Below, in pieces: positions 26,209 through 34,930 of a stretch of 64,000 nucleotides of DNA (positions within the stretch are counted from its first letter, which is position 1; the number at the start of each line of letters is the position of its first letter). Under the pieces are notes generated by a model that worked only from the letters and a program-made list of their open reading frames with translations, was not told where the DNA came from and searched no databases. The position numbers and the translations under genes were made by a program. Source of the stretch: Thermoflexus sp040289485 (GTDB lineage Bacteria; Chloroflexota; Anaerolineae; Thermoflexales; Thermoflexaceae); the NCBI RefSeq assembly GCF_040289485.1, contig NZ_PSLG01000001.1, forward strand, positions 50,793-114,792, in the 5' to 3' direction.

Positions 26209-27579
26209 TCAAACGATGCGGCGGCGGATCTGGGCGCTGAGGTAATCCAGGGCCATCACCACCACGGCGATCCCAATCACCGCCGTGGCCACCTGCCGGT
26301 AGGCGCTCAGCCGGATCCACTCGCTGAGCCGGAAGCCGATCCCCCCGCCGCCCACGAAGCCGATGATCGTGGACATGCGGACGTTGATGTCCCAGCGGTA
26401 GACGGCGAAGGAGACGAACTCGGGGATCACCTGGGGGATCACCGCGTATCGGATCACCTGGAGGCGATGGGCCCCCGTCGCCGTCAAGGCCTCCACCGGA
26501 CCCGGATCGATGTGCTCGACCACCTCGGAGAACAGTTTGCCCAGGGCGGCCACGGAATGGGCCATGAGGGCCAGCATCCCCGCGAAGGACCCCAGCCCCA
26601 CCCACACCACAAAGACGATGCCGAAGATGAGGGGCTCGATGGAGCGGACGACGTTGAAGAAAGCGCGCATGGCGTAATAGAGGAGGCGGGTGGGCCACGA
26701 GCCGCCCATCAGGTTGCGGGCGGCCGGGAACGACAACGGGGCGGCGATCAGGACCGCCCAGGTGGTGGCCAGCAGGGCGATGGCCACCGTCTCCCCCATC
26801 TTCTCAGCCACCTCCAGCAGGGCCTCGCTGGGCTGCGGGGGGCCGACCACCCGCACGGCGTGCACTTCCAGCCCGTGGGTCTGGGAACGGCCGGGGGGAG
26901 GCTCAAAACCCGGAGGGACGGCCCGAGGGGCGACGAACGCCACCTCGAACCGCCCGGAGGCGTCCGCCCGCAGATCCAACCGGCGCCCTTCCTGCAGGAT
27001 CCGCTGCCGCTCGCCGATGGGGTTCACCCACCAGATCTCCAAGGGAACCCCGGCCGGGAATCCCTCGCCCTCCAGCGTCAACGGATCCCCCGCCTGGGTG
27101 CAACCGGCCGAGAGACGGAGCCGGGCGCCGTCCTCCAGCACAACAGGCTGGGGGGAATGGAGACAGGGGACCTCGATGGGGATCCGATAAACCTGGCGCT
27201 CGGTCGGGTAGGTCAGGAGATCGGGCTGGGTCAGGGCGATCAGATAGGGACGCATCTTCTCGAAGCGCACGAAGGGCGCCCGGAGATCGATCTCCGTGAC
27301 CTCCCAGCCGACCGCGTAGATCACGGCCAGGGCCGCCAGGGCGGCAGGCCACCCGCGGGGCCGCCGGCCGGCCAGCCGCCGTGCGGCGTCGTGGATCGCC
27401 CCGAGCCACCAGAAGCCCCACCCGACCCAGAGCCAGGGATGGCCCCGCCACAGGGCCAGCCCGAGCAGGATCAGGGTGAGGCCTGCCCAGATCCCGGCCA
27501 GCGTCCGCAGGCCCAGGGCCCAGTAGGCCACGCCGGGGAGGAGGGCGGTCCCGCGAGGGACCCGGCCTTCAGCCGCCAA
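26209..27579 (-). CDS. phnE: Phosphonate/phosphite-type ABC permease, first copy, with an extra exported domain
   Basis: 456 residues if translation starts at the TTG at 27579, which has CAGGAGG about 9 nt upstream and overlaps the phnC end by 11 nt. No ATG is well placed. Two or three N-terminal membrane segments precede a ~140-residue extracytoplasmic region (PCLHSPQPVVLEDGARLRL, TLEGEGFPAGVPLEIWWV, GRFEVAFVAP). The PhnE core has the loop EALTATGAHRLQVIRYAVIP and FVGGGGIGFRLSEWI. The core is a close paralogue of the next gene, so duplication is likely. Confidence 0.83.
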   Translation of the reverse strand: MAAEGRVPRGTALLPGVAYWALGLRTLAGIWAGLTLILLGLALWRGHPWLWVGWGFWWLGAIHDAARRLAGRRPRGWPAALAALAVIYAVGWEVTEIDLRAPFVRFEKMRPYLIALTQPDLLTYPTERQVYRIPIEVPCLHSPQPVVLEDGARLRLSAGCTQAGDPLTLEGEGFPAGVPLEIWWVNPIGERQRILQEGRRLDLRADASGRFEVAFVAPRAVPPGFEPPPGRSQTHGLEVHAVRVVGPPQPSEALLEVAEKMGETVAIALLATTWAVLIAAPLSFPAARNLMGGSWPTRLLYYAMRAFFNVVRSIEPLIFGIVFVVWVGLGSFAGMLALMAHSVAALGKLFSEVVEHIDPGPVEALTATGAHRLQVIRYAVIPQVIPEFVSFAVYRWDINVRMSTIIGFVGGGGIGFRLSEWIRLSAYRQVATAVIGIAVVVMALDYLSAQIRRRIV

Positions 27580-28327
27580 TGCGCTCTGCCTCCTGCCCGT
27601 AGATCTCCTTGAACCGGCGATCGTCGATCTCGTCCGGCCGCCCATCGAAAACCTTGACCCCATCCTTGAGCCCGATCACCCGCGTGGCGTATCGATGGAC
27701 CAGATCCAGGAAGTGCAGGCTGCAGAGCACGGTCACGCCATCCTTGCGGTTCAGTTCCTCGATGTAACGGAGGATGGAGTGCGCGAGGACGGGATCCAGG
27801 CTGGCGACCGGCTCGTCGGCCAGGAGCAGGCGGGGCTCTTGCATCAGCGCCCGGGCGATCCCGACCCGCTGTTGCTGACCCCCGGAGAGCTCATCCGCCC
27901 GCTTGTCCGCCAGGTCGGCCAGGCCGACCCGCTCCAGGGCCCGCATCGCCCGTCGCACCTCGGAGGGGGGGAAATAGCCCAGGAGGCTCAGCCAGAGGTT
28001 CACATAACCGAGACGGCCGGTCAGGACGTTGGTCAGAACAGTGGCACGCTTGACCAGGTTGAACTGCTGGAAGATCATCCCGATCTGCCGGCGGATGCGG
28101 CGGAGCTCCCGCGGGGAGGCGGCCGTGATGTCGACCCCGTTCCAAATCACCCGCCCCGAGGTCGGCTCGACCAGGCGGTTGATGCAGCGGAGCAGCGTGC
28201 TCTTCCCGGCCCCGCTCAGCCCGATGATGGCCACGAACTCCCCATCCTCCACCGTGAAACTGACCTCGGAGAGGGCCCGGGTGCCGTCCGGGTAGATCTT
28301 GGTTAGACGCTCGACGATCAGGGGCAT
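27569..28327 (-). CDS. phnC: Phosphonate/phosphite-type ABC transporter ATP-binding protein
   Basis: 252 residues from the ATG at 28327, where the ABC fold begins (MPLIVERLTKIYPDG). Walker A GLSGAGKSTLL, Q-loop FQQFNLV, signature LSGGQQQRVGIARAL, Walker B LLLADEPVASLDP, H-loop CSLHFLDL. PhnC-typical features are FQQFNLVKR and VLTNVLTGRLG. No strong ribosome site precedes the ATG, and a large stem-loop lies just upstream (28357-28390). Confidence 0.92.
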   Translation of the reverse strand: MPLIVERLTKIYPDGTRALSEVSFTVEDGEFVAIIGLSGAGKSTLLRCINRLVEPTSGRVIWNGVDITAASPRELRRIRRQIGMIFQQFNLVKRATVLTNVLTGRLGYVNLWLSLLGYFPPSEVRRAMRALERVGLADLADKRADELSGGQQQRVGIARALMQEPRLLLADEPVASLDPVLAHSILRYIEELNRKDGVTVLCSLHFLDLVHRYATRVIGLKDGVKVFDGRPDEIDDRRFKEIYGQEAERIGG

Positions 28328-28356
28328 GGAGGTCCCGCCGGGCTCTACATCCATAA

Positions 28357-28390
28357 GGGCGGGGGCGGCCTTAGAAGACCGCCCCCGCCC
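28357..28390 (-). terminator. Stem-loop between phnD and phnC
   Basis: Perfect 12-bp stem GGGCGGGGGCGG / CCGCCCCCGCCC with a 10-nt loop, 5 nt after the phnD stop and followed on the minus strand by TTAT. No real U tract, so partial termination or 3'-end protection of phnD mRNA is more likely than complete termination. Confidence 0.6.
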
Positions 28391-28395
28391 GCTCA

Positions 28396-29304
28396 TCACT
28401 TGGCCGGCTTGACCAGGTCCTCCAGTTTGTAGCCCGAGGCGCTCAACTGGGCCCGGAACTCATCATAGAAGGAATCATCCACGGCTTGCAGGCCCTCGAT
28501 CTGGTAAACCGTCTTGAGGGCCTTCTTCCCTTCCTCCGACTGGGCGATCTCCAGAAGGGCCTGGCGGATCTTCGCCCGCAGGTCCGAGGGGAGATTCTTG
28601 ATCACGCTCACGTTGTCGTTCGGGATCTTCGCCGTGGTGGCCAGGACCACCACCTTCTCCTTCACATCGGGCAGATCCTTCTCCACCGCGCCCCGCGCGT
28701 CCACGTAGGTCGCCCCCGCATCGCAGTCCCCGTTGTAAACCGCCTTGACCACGTTGGGGTGGGAGCCCGCGTTCACCGTCTTGGCGAAGTCCCGGTCGGG
28801 ATCCACCCCGTTGGCCTTGAGCAGGATGCGGGGCATCAGGTAGCCGGACGTGGAGAGGGGATCCACCCAGCACATCGTCTTACCTTTCAGGTCGGCGATG
28901 CTCTTGATGCCCGAGCCGGCCCGCACGATGATCTGTCCGGTGTAGTAGGTCTGGTTGAAGCGCACGGTGGCCAGGATCACTTCGACACCGTATTTCTCGT
29001 GGGCCAGCAGGTAACTCAGGGTGTTCAGCCAGCCAATGTGGGCCTGGCCCGCCCCCATCGCCTCGACCGCAGCGGCGAAGCTGCTGGCCAGGTTCATCTT
29101 CACCTTCATGTTCAGTTTCTGGCCGAGGAGCGCGGCGAGTTGCTCGCCTCCTCGCTTGATCTCCTCCGATTCCCCGGAGGGCACGAAGACCATCACCAGA
29201 GGATTCTGCTCGCTGCCCAACGGAGGCTTCTGGGGCGCACAGGCGCCCAGCGCCAGGCCCAGAACGAGGATCCCCAACACCCATCGAGGCGAAAGACAAC
29301 GCAT
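28396..29304 (-). CDS. phnD: Phosphonate/phosphite-type ABC substrate-binding lipoprotein
   Basis: 302 residues from the ATG at 29304 (GGGAGG upstream). Lipoprotein signal with lipobox LGAC at about residue 20. PhnD-family fold: VMVFVPSGESEE near the N-terminus, AHIGWLNTLSYLLA, the hinge TMCWVDPLSTSGYLMPR and NGDCDAGATYVDARG. The S-T-S-G-Y-L substrate loop occurs in binders of phosphite, hypophosphite or phosphonate; which one is not decidable from sequence alone. First gene of the operon, own promoter at 29351-29379. Confidence 0.92.
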   Translation of the reverse strand: MRCLSPRWVLGILVLGLALGACAPQKPPLGSEQNPLVMVFVPSGESEEIKRGGEQLAALLGQKLNMKVKMNLASSFAAAVEAMGAGQAHIGWLNTLSYLLAHEKYGVEVILATVRFNQTYYTGQIIVRAGSGIKSIADLKGKTMCWVDPLSTSGYLMPRILLKANGVDPDRDFAKTVNAGSHPNVVKAVYNGDCDAGATYVDARGAVEKDLPDVKEKVVVLATTAKIPNDNVSVIKNLPSDLRAKIRQALLEIAQSEEGKKALKTVYQIEGLQAVDDSFYDEFRAQLSASGYKLEDLVKPAK

Positions 29305-29350
29305 CGGCAACCTCCCGGAATAGGGTGGGGAAGGCCGGATCTCTGCCCCC

Positions 29351-29379
29351 ATCTTAGGGGGAGGGCTCCCCCATGTCAA
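29351..29379 (-). promoter_or_regulatory. Promoter of phnDCEE with a palindromic spacer
   Basis: Minus-strand TTGACA (29374-29379), 17-nt spacer, TAAGAT (29351-29356). The spacer contains the inverted repeat GGGGGAGCCCTCCCC, centred between the two boxes, which looks like an operator. Confidence 0.8.
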
Positions 29380-29443
29380 GGGCCCAACGGCCTGCGGCCC
29401 GCCGCATGGATGGAGATCCCCAACGGCCGTCCCGAGGCTTCGA

Positions 29444-31510
29444 TCACGCCCGAACGACCACCGGATGATAGCCGCGGTCCCGCATCTCTTTCAACAGGCG
29501 GTCCAAAGCGTCCTCGTCGATGACCACCAGGTGGGGGGCCAGCCACCCGCGAATGGCCTCCCGCAGGGAGGTGGCCGCCAAGAGCTCCTGCAGCATCACC
29601 GGATCCTCGGTCTCCAGCAGGGTGACCTCTTCGAACACCTGGACCCGCCCCAAGCGGGCCCAGACCTCCTGCACCATGTGCGCCAATTGGGGGGTGGGGG
29701 GAAGGCCACAGGCCTCGAAAAGGGCCAGGATCTCCTCAGGGCGATAGCCCTCGCGGAACACCGCCTCGATCCGCTCCTCGTCGGCGGTGAACACGAAGGG
29801 GGAGCCGGCCGGCCGCCCCATGCGGGCGGACAGCCACAGCAGTTGTGCCGTCTCCGGCCCCGGCCGCACCGACCATGTCCGTGCGTCCACCCATCGGGTC
29901 TCCGGAAGCCCCTCCTCAGGAAGCCCTTCAAGGGGCTCCCCGCGCAACCATCGACGGCCCGGCTCTGTCAACCGGAAGGCCCGCAGGGTTCCTTCCTCAT
30001 AAGCGAGAGAGACAACCCCCATCCAGAAAAGAGATCCCTCCAGATACGCCCGCAGATGGTCGGCGAGGGGGACCGGCTCGGCGGCCCCGCGGCCCCGGAC
30101 CAACCGCCAGCGCAGGCCGTCGGAGGCTTCCACGAACCCAGGGGGACGCGCCGCCTCCAGCGCCCGGGCCACATCCCGCCAATCCACCCACCCTTCCGGC
30201 AACCCTTCCAGCAGGCGGAGGAGCGCCTGACGCCCCAGCCCCCATTCGTAATACAGCTGCGTCATCCCACTGGACCAGCCGAGCCATCGCACCAGGCGAA
30301 GGGTGGGATCCCGCCGCCGCAACCATGCGATCTCGAACAGCGTGGCGCCGCTCCGCCAGATCTCCGCGATCCGCGCCGTCGCCTCCGCCCCCTCGATCTG
30401 CGGGGGCGCCCAGCGGGCAGGGAGGGCCTCCCCGGAGGGGAGACCGGACAGATGCCACAATCCCTCCAGCAAGAAGGCGGCCCCCTCCCACGGCAAACCG
30501 AGGCCGCGGGCGACTTCCTCCACGGCCTCCGGCGCGAACCACTCCACGGGCACAGTCAACCACGTATCGGGCGGGGAGGACCATGGCCACCGGGCCAGGA
30601 GGCGCTCCACCTCTTCCGGATCGTGGGGCCATCCGCGCAGCCAAGGCAGCGCCGCCGCCTGCGGATGGGCCGACACAGCCAGAGGGATCGGCTTCCGGCG
30701 CAACCACCGGACGGTCTCCTGAAGCAACGGGGGAAGGGGCGGGGCGGTCACGATCTGCTCCCGCCGGAACCCCCGATGGAGCGTTACAGGAAAGGTGGGT
30801 GGAGGCAGATCGGCCACCTCCAGCGCCGCGGGCAGATGGGCGTGGGGTCGAGGGTGGGCTTCGTGGCCCAGTTCGCAGGGGAGCAACAGGCCCTTCTGAA
30901 TCGCCCGGCTCCACGCCATCCGGAAGGCCCGGGCGTCCCGCCCCGTCCACCGGATCCAGCGCCTCTCCAGTTCCCCGCGGTCGATCCGGGAGGCCCCGAG
31001 CAGCCGGATGAGCCCCAGCAGGCGCTCCAGATCGGCATCGAGCCCCTCCCGCCACCGGCCCAGCCGATAGTGAAGCCAGAGCCGCGCGGCGAGGCGGCGC
31101 GCCAGCGCCGCCTTCCGCCCCCTGGAGAGGGGCCATCGCCAGCGGCGCGCCATCGCCTGCAGGGCCGCTGTCGTCAGGGATTCCAATTGGGCCTCCAGGC
31201 GCCGCATGCCTTCCGGGATCGGCTCCAGGGGCGGGTCCAGATCGAAGAGCAAGGCCAGCCAGGCCGCCGCTTCATGGGCGCAGACGCCCCGGGCCCCACA
31301 TGGGCAGCGCTGCAGGCGGAGGGCGCTGAGATCCCATGGCCCACCAGGATCGGGGCGCCGCCACAGCAACTCGACCTCCCGCGATCCCCACGACACGGCG
31401 ACAACAACCGGCCCGGCCGCGGCGGGGCGAAGGTGCACCTTCCCGGAGGCCCATCGGTCGAAGGCCTCCGTCAGCAACGAGCGGGGCAGACCTTCAAACA
31501 GCCGGTCCAT
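29444..31510 (-). CDS. SWIM zinc-finger / helicase-associated (Helicase_C_3-like) protein, partner of XPB
   Basis: 688 residues from the ATG at 31510, which overlaps the end of the helicase gene by 17 nt; this implies coupled translation and a joint role. Near residues 65-85 there is a SWIM-type zinc finger, C-x-C-x5-C-x-H (CPCGARGVCAH). The long middle is helical. The C-terminal ~120 residues (FVFTADEERIEAVFREGYRP ... LVVIDEDALDRLLKEMRDRG) resemble the 'helicase C-terminal domain 3' found in actinobacterial proteins next to XPB. It carries no Walker motifs. Proposed: a DNA-binding or regulatory partner of the helicase. The family label is moderately certain, the role inferred. Confidence 0.72.
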   Translation of the reverse strand: MDRLFEGLPRSLLTEAFDRWASGKVHLRPAAAGPVVVAVSWGSREVELLWRRPDPGGPWDLSALRLQRCPCGARGVCAHEAAAWLALLFDLDPPLEPIPEGMRRLEAQLESLTTAALQAMARRWRWPLSRGRKAALARRLAARLWLHYRLGRWREGLDADLERLLGLIRLLGASRIDRGELERRWIRWTGRDARAFRMAWSRAIQKGLLLPCELGHEAHPRPHAHLPAALEVADLPPPTFPVTLHRGFRREQIVTAPPLPPLLQETVRWLRRKPIPLAVSAHPQAAALPWLRGWPHDPEEVERLLARWPWSSPPDTWLTVPVEWFAPEAVEEVARGLGLPWEGAAFLLEGLWHLSGLPSGEALPARWAPPQIEGAEATARIAEIWRSGATLFEIAWLRRRDPTLRLVRWLGWSSGMTQLYYEWGLGRQALLRLLEGLPEGWVDWRDVARALEAARPPGFVEASDGLRWRLVRGRGAAEPVPLADHLRAYLEGSLFWMGVVSLAYEEGTLRAFRLTEPGRRWLRGEPLEGLPEEGLPETRWVDARTWSVRPGPETAQLLWLSARMGRPAGSPFVFTADEERIEAVFREGYRPEEILALFEACGLPPTPQLAHMVQEVWARLGRVQVFEEVTLLETEDPVMLQELLAATSLREAIRGWLAPHLVVIDEDALDRLLKEMRDRGYHPVVVRA

Positions 31511-33284
31511 GGTCGATGGGGGAAGGGATCTCTCCCTCCGGGGAAAGAGCCGGAAGCGCCCGCGGCCACGCGGCCACGTCCGCGACGGCAGGCCGGTAGG
31601 CGGCCACCTCCTCCGCCTCCAGGATCTCGTAGCGATAGCCCTGCTCGGCCAGGAAAGCCTGGCGCCGGGCAGCATAATCCTGGTCCACCGTATCCCGTGT
31701 GACCAGGGTGTAGAAGTGGGCGAGGATCCCGTTCCGCTTCGGGCGGAGGATCCGTCCCAGGCGCTGGGCCTCCTCCTGACGGGAACCGAAGGTCCCCGAG
31801 ACCTGGATCAGCACGTTGGCATCCGGGAGGTCGATGGCGAAGTTGCCCACGCGGGATAGGACCAAGCGGCGGATCTCCCCGCGACGGAGCTGCTCGAAGA
31901 GCCGCTCCCGCTCGGCCACGGGGGTGCGGCCGGTGATGAGCGGGGCCCCGATCGCGCGGGCGATGCGCTCCAGTTGGTCCAAATATTGCCCGATAATGAG
32001 GACAGTGTCCTCACGGTGTTTCTCCAGGAGCAGGCGGACCATCGCCTCTTTGGCCAGGTTGGTGGCCGCCAGGCGATACCGCTCGGCGTCCTCCGCCGCC
32101 GCATACCGGACCCGATCCTCTGGGTCCATGGGGACCCGGATCTCGTGGCACTCCACGGCAGCGATCCAGCCGCGGGCTTCCAGTTCTCGCCATGGCGCCT
32201 CATATCGTTTGGGCCCGATGAGGGCGAAGACCTCCCGCTCCAGCCCATCCTCCCGCACCAGCGTGGCGGTCAGCCCCAGGCGGCGGCGCCCCTGGAGGAG
32301 GGCCGTGATCCGGAAGACAGGGGCCGGCAGGAGGTGGACCTCGTCGTAGATGATCAGCCCCCAATCCATGGCGCTGAAGAGACGAAAATGAGGGAACTGC
32401 GCCAGCAAATCCTCCCGGAAATCCCGCCGGGGCCGATGGGTCAGGATCTGATACGTGGCCACGGTCACCGGGCGGATCTGCTTGCGGTGGCCGGTGTATT
32501 CCCCCACCTGCTCGGGGCTCAGATCCGTCTTGTCTAGGATCTCCGCGACCCACTGCCGGGCGGCCACGGTGCTGGTGGCGATGATCAAGGTGGCGGTGCG
32601 CAGACGGGCCATCACCGCCAGGCCAACGATGGTCTTGCCCGCCCCGCAGGGCAGCAGGACCACCCCGTTGCCGGCGCTCAGAAAGGCCTCGGCCGCCGCC
32701 TCCTGATAAGGGCGTAGGCGGAAGGGCTCCCCCGTCGAGCGCCGTGCCGTCCGCAGCCGCAGATCCAGGCGAGCCCCCTCGATGTAGCCCGCCCGGTCCT
32801 CCGCCGGATAGCCCAGATAGACCAGGGCCTGCTTGAGGTGGCCACGGGCCCGGGGCTCCACCTCCACCCGATCCCCCTGCGGCGCCCCCCGCAGGAACGG
32901 CTGCAGCACCGGCTCTTGCGCCAGCCGGCCCAGGAGCCCCGGATCCTCCGCCACCAGCCAGAGCCGGCCGTCCGCCATCTCCAGACGGAGGCGCCCGTAG
33001 CGGGCCATCCACTCCCGGATCTCCTCTCGCAGCCGCTCGGGGACCCGGCCGCCGCTGAACCGCTCCAGGTCGGCCAGGATGGCCTCCGCCGTCAGGCCCA
33101 GCGCCGCCGCGTTCCACACGGACAGCGGGGTGATCCGGTAGCCATGGACTGGCCCGGCGCTCCGCTCCAGGTCCGCGAAACGGGCCAGGGCATCCCGGAC
33201 CTGCTCATACGCCGGATGCCGGGTCTCCAGCCACACCACACGGTCTTCCTGGATCGTGATGGGATGCCCCGGATAGGCGGCCAT
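31494..33284 (-). CDS. XPB/Ssl2-type superfamily 2 DNA helicase
   Basis: 596 residues from the ATG at 33284; the open frame extends upstream but the family sequence starts here. An N-terminal damage-recognition-like domain (about 1-230) is followed by RecA domain 1: Q-motif region PFRLRPYQ, Walker A LPCGAGKTIVG, the DEAH-box variant YDEVH and the XPB-specific RED motif in LTATLVREDG. RecA domain 2 carries GTFGSRQEEAQRLGRILRPK (motif VI). Bacterial XPB homologues unwind DNA 3'-5' and are linked to repair or transcription. Operonic with the SWIM-finger protein. Confidence 0.92.
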   Translation of the reverse strand: MAAYPGHPITIQEDRVVWLETRHPAYEQVRDALARFADLERSAGPVHGYRITPLSVWNAAALGLTAEAILADLERFSGGRVPERLREEIREWMARYGRLRLEMADGRLWLVAEDPGLLGRLAQEPVLQPFLRGAPQGDRVEVEPRARGHLKQALVYLGYPAEDRAGYIEGARLDLRLRTARRSTGEPFRLRPYQEAAAEAFLSAGNGVVLLPCGAGKTIVGLAVMARLRTATLIIATSTVAARQWVAEILDKTDLSPEQVGEYTGHRKQIRPVTVATYQILTHRPRRDFREDLLAQFPHFRLFSAMDWGLIIYDEVHLLPAPVFRITALLQGRRRLGLTATLVREDGLEREVFALIGPKRYEAPWRELEARGWIAAVECHEIRVPMDPEDRVRYAAAEDAERYRLAATNLAKEAMVRLLLEKHREDTVLIIGQYLDQLERIARAIGAPLITGRTPVAERERLFEQLRRGEIRRLVLSRVGNFAIDLPDANVLIQVSGTFGSRQEEAQRLGRILRPKRNGILAHFYTLVTRDTVDQDYAARRQAFLAEQGYRYEILEAEEVAAYRPAVADVAAWPRALPALSPEGEIPSPIDHGPAV

Positions 33285-33445
33285 CGGACGTGTCCCGAGA
33301 AAGGGTAGGCTTTCTATTTTCGCTCCATTTGTCCGCCATGGCAACCTCGGGGCGCACAAAGAACCGGCCATCCGGCCACCCTTTTCATCATATAACGGGG
33401 AAAACCCACCGGTGACCGCGGGGCCCAGCGGTGGAAGGACCCGGG

Positions 33446-33488
33446 CCCGTGCGGGAGCGAACCGGCTCGCGGCTTGCCCCCGCACGGG
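33446..33488 (-). terminator. Long stem-loop between ahcY and the XPB gene
   Basis: Perfect 10-bp stem CCCGTGCGGG / CCCGCACGGG with a smaller GAGC/GCTC stem inside the loop, 28 nt after the ahcY stop on the minus strand. No U tract, so termination is uncertain. Confidence 0.4.
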
Positions 33489-33515
33489 GGATCCATGGAG
33501 GGATGCCGGCCGTCC

Positions 33516-34784
33516 TTATGTGCCCTCCTCCCAGGAGGCCAGGTAGCGCTCCTGCTCGGGGGTGAGGGTGTCGATGCGGATCCCCATGGTTTCCAGTTTG
33601 AGGCGGGCCACCGTCCGGTCGATGGCCTCCGGCACGGGGTAGACCTGCCGATCCAGGGAGGGGCCGTGGCGGACCAAATACTCGACAGAGAGGGCCTGGT
33701 TGGCGAAGGACATATCCATCACGGCGCTGGGATGGCCCTCGGCGGCGGCCAGGTTCACCAGCCGCCCCTCGGCCAGCACATAGAGCCGGCGGCCGTCCGG
33801 CAGCGTGTATTCGTCCACGAACGCCCGCACCCGACGGGGCTCCCCTCCGCTCAACGCCCGCAGGGCCGGCAGGTTGATCTCCACGTTGAAGTGTCCGGCG
33901 TTGGCCATGATGGCCCCGTCTTTCATAACCATGAAGTGGGGCTGGTCCAGGACGTGGATGTTGCCGGTGGCGGTGATGAAGAGATCCCCCTCCCGGGCGG
34001 CCTCGGCCATGGGGAGCACGCGGAAGCCGTCCATGGCCGCCTCGAGGGCCCGCAGGGGATCCACCTCCGTGACGATGACGTGGGCCCCCATGCCCCGGGC
34101 CCGCATGGCGATGCCCCGGCCGCACCAGCCGTAGCCGGCCACCACCACCGTCCGGCCGGCCAGCAGGATGTTGGTCGTCCGCATGATCCCATCGATGGTG
34201 GACTGCCCGGTGCCGTAGCGGTTGTCGAAGAGGTGCTTGGTCCGGGCGTCGTTGACGGCGATGATGGGATAGGCCAGGACCCCCTCCCGGGCCATGGCCC
34301 GCAGGCGGATCACCCCGGTGGTCGTCTCCTCGGTCCCCCCCACGATCTGCGCCATCCACTCGGGGCGCTCCTTGTGCAGCGTGCTCACCAGGTCCGCCCC
34401 ATCGTCCATGGTGATGTGGGGGCGATGGGCGAGGCAGGCCTGGATATGGCGGTAGTAGGTCTCCGTGTCCTCCCCCTTGATGGCGAACACGGGCACCTCA
34501 AAGAAGCGCACGAGGGCGGCAGCCACATCGTCCTGGGTGCTGAGGGGATTGCTGGCGCACAGGGCAACCTCCGCGCCCCCAGCCTGGAGGGTCCGGATCA
34601 GGTTGGCGGTCTCCGTCGTCACGTGGAGGCAAGCCGCGATGCGGACCCCGGCCAGAGGGCGTTCCCGTTCGAAGCGCTCCCGGATGCGCCGCAAGACCGG
34701 CATCTCGCGGTCGGCCCACTCGATGCGCTGGAGCCCCTTCTCCGCCAGGGAGAGATCTTTCACGTCGAAGGCTTTCGCGCCCAT
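33516..34784 (-). CDS. ahcY: Adenosylhomocysteinase
   Basis: 422 residues. NAD-dependent hydrolysis of S-adenosylhomocysteine to adenosine and homocysteine, restoring methylation capacity. Visible: ACLHVTTETANLIRTL, CASNPLSTQDDVAAAL, the catalytic region VNDARTKHLFDNRYGTGQST, the NAD motif VVAGYGWCGRGIA, and ITATGNIHVLD / ANAGHFNVEI. It lacks the C-terminal Lys-Tyr tail of the eukaryotic type, as do many archaeal and thermophile versions. GGCGGAGGAG precedes the ATG. Divergent from trmFO. Confidence 0.95.
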   Translation of the reverse strand: MGAKAFDVKDLSLAEKGLQRIEWADREMPVLRRIRERFERERPLAGVRIAACLHVTTETANLIRTLQAGGAEVALCASNPLSTQDDVAAALVRFFEVPVFAIKGEDTETYYRHIQACLAHRPHITMDDGADLVSTLHKERPEWMAQIVGGTEETTTGVIRLRAMAREGVLAYPIIAVNDARTKHLFDNRYGTGQSTIDGIMRTTNILLAGRTVVVAGYGWCGRGIAMRARGMGAHVIVTEVDPLRALEAAMDGFRVLPMAEAAREGDLFITATGNIHVLDQPHFMVMKDGAIMANAGHFNVEINLPALRALSGGEPRRVRAFVDEYTLPDGRRLYVLAEGRLVNLAAAEGHPSAVMDMSFANQALSVEYLVRHGPSLDRQVYPVPEAIDRTVARLKLETMGIRIDTLTPEQERYLASWEEGT

Positions 34785-34823
34785 CCGCTCCTCCGCCTGG
34801 GGTGAAGATGCGCATGCCGGTAT

Positions 34824-34829
34824 TTTATA
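34824..34829 (-). promoter_or_regulatory. -10 element of ahcY within a small palindrome
   Basis: Minus-strand CGGTATAAAATACCG contains TATAAA, 40 nt before the ahcY start, inside the inverted repeat GGTAT-N3-ATACC. The -35 side is poor. A similar CGGTATAAAATCCG lies upstream of the M16 gene. Confidence 0.5.
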
Positions 34830-34887
34830 CCGTCGGAAGGGAGCCGACAGCCCCCCCGGATTTTACCGGAGGCCGACGCCCTACGGT

Positions 34888-34893
34888 TACAAT
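34888..34893 (+). promoter_or_regulatory. Possible -10 element of trmFO
   Basis: GGTTACAATTCC contains TACAAT 38 nt before the trmFO start; no convincing -35 at 16-18 nt. Confidence 0.35.
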
Positions 34894-34930
34894 TCCCTGA
34901 GAAAAGCCCTCTGAGACGGAGGTAGGAGCC

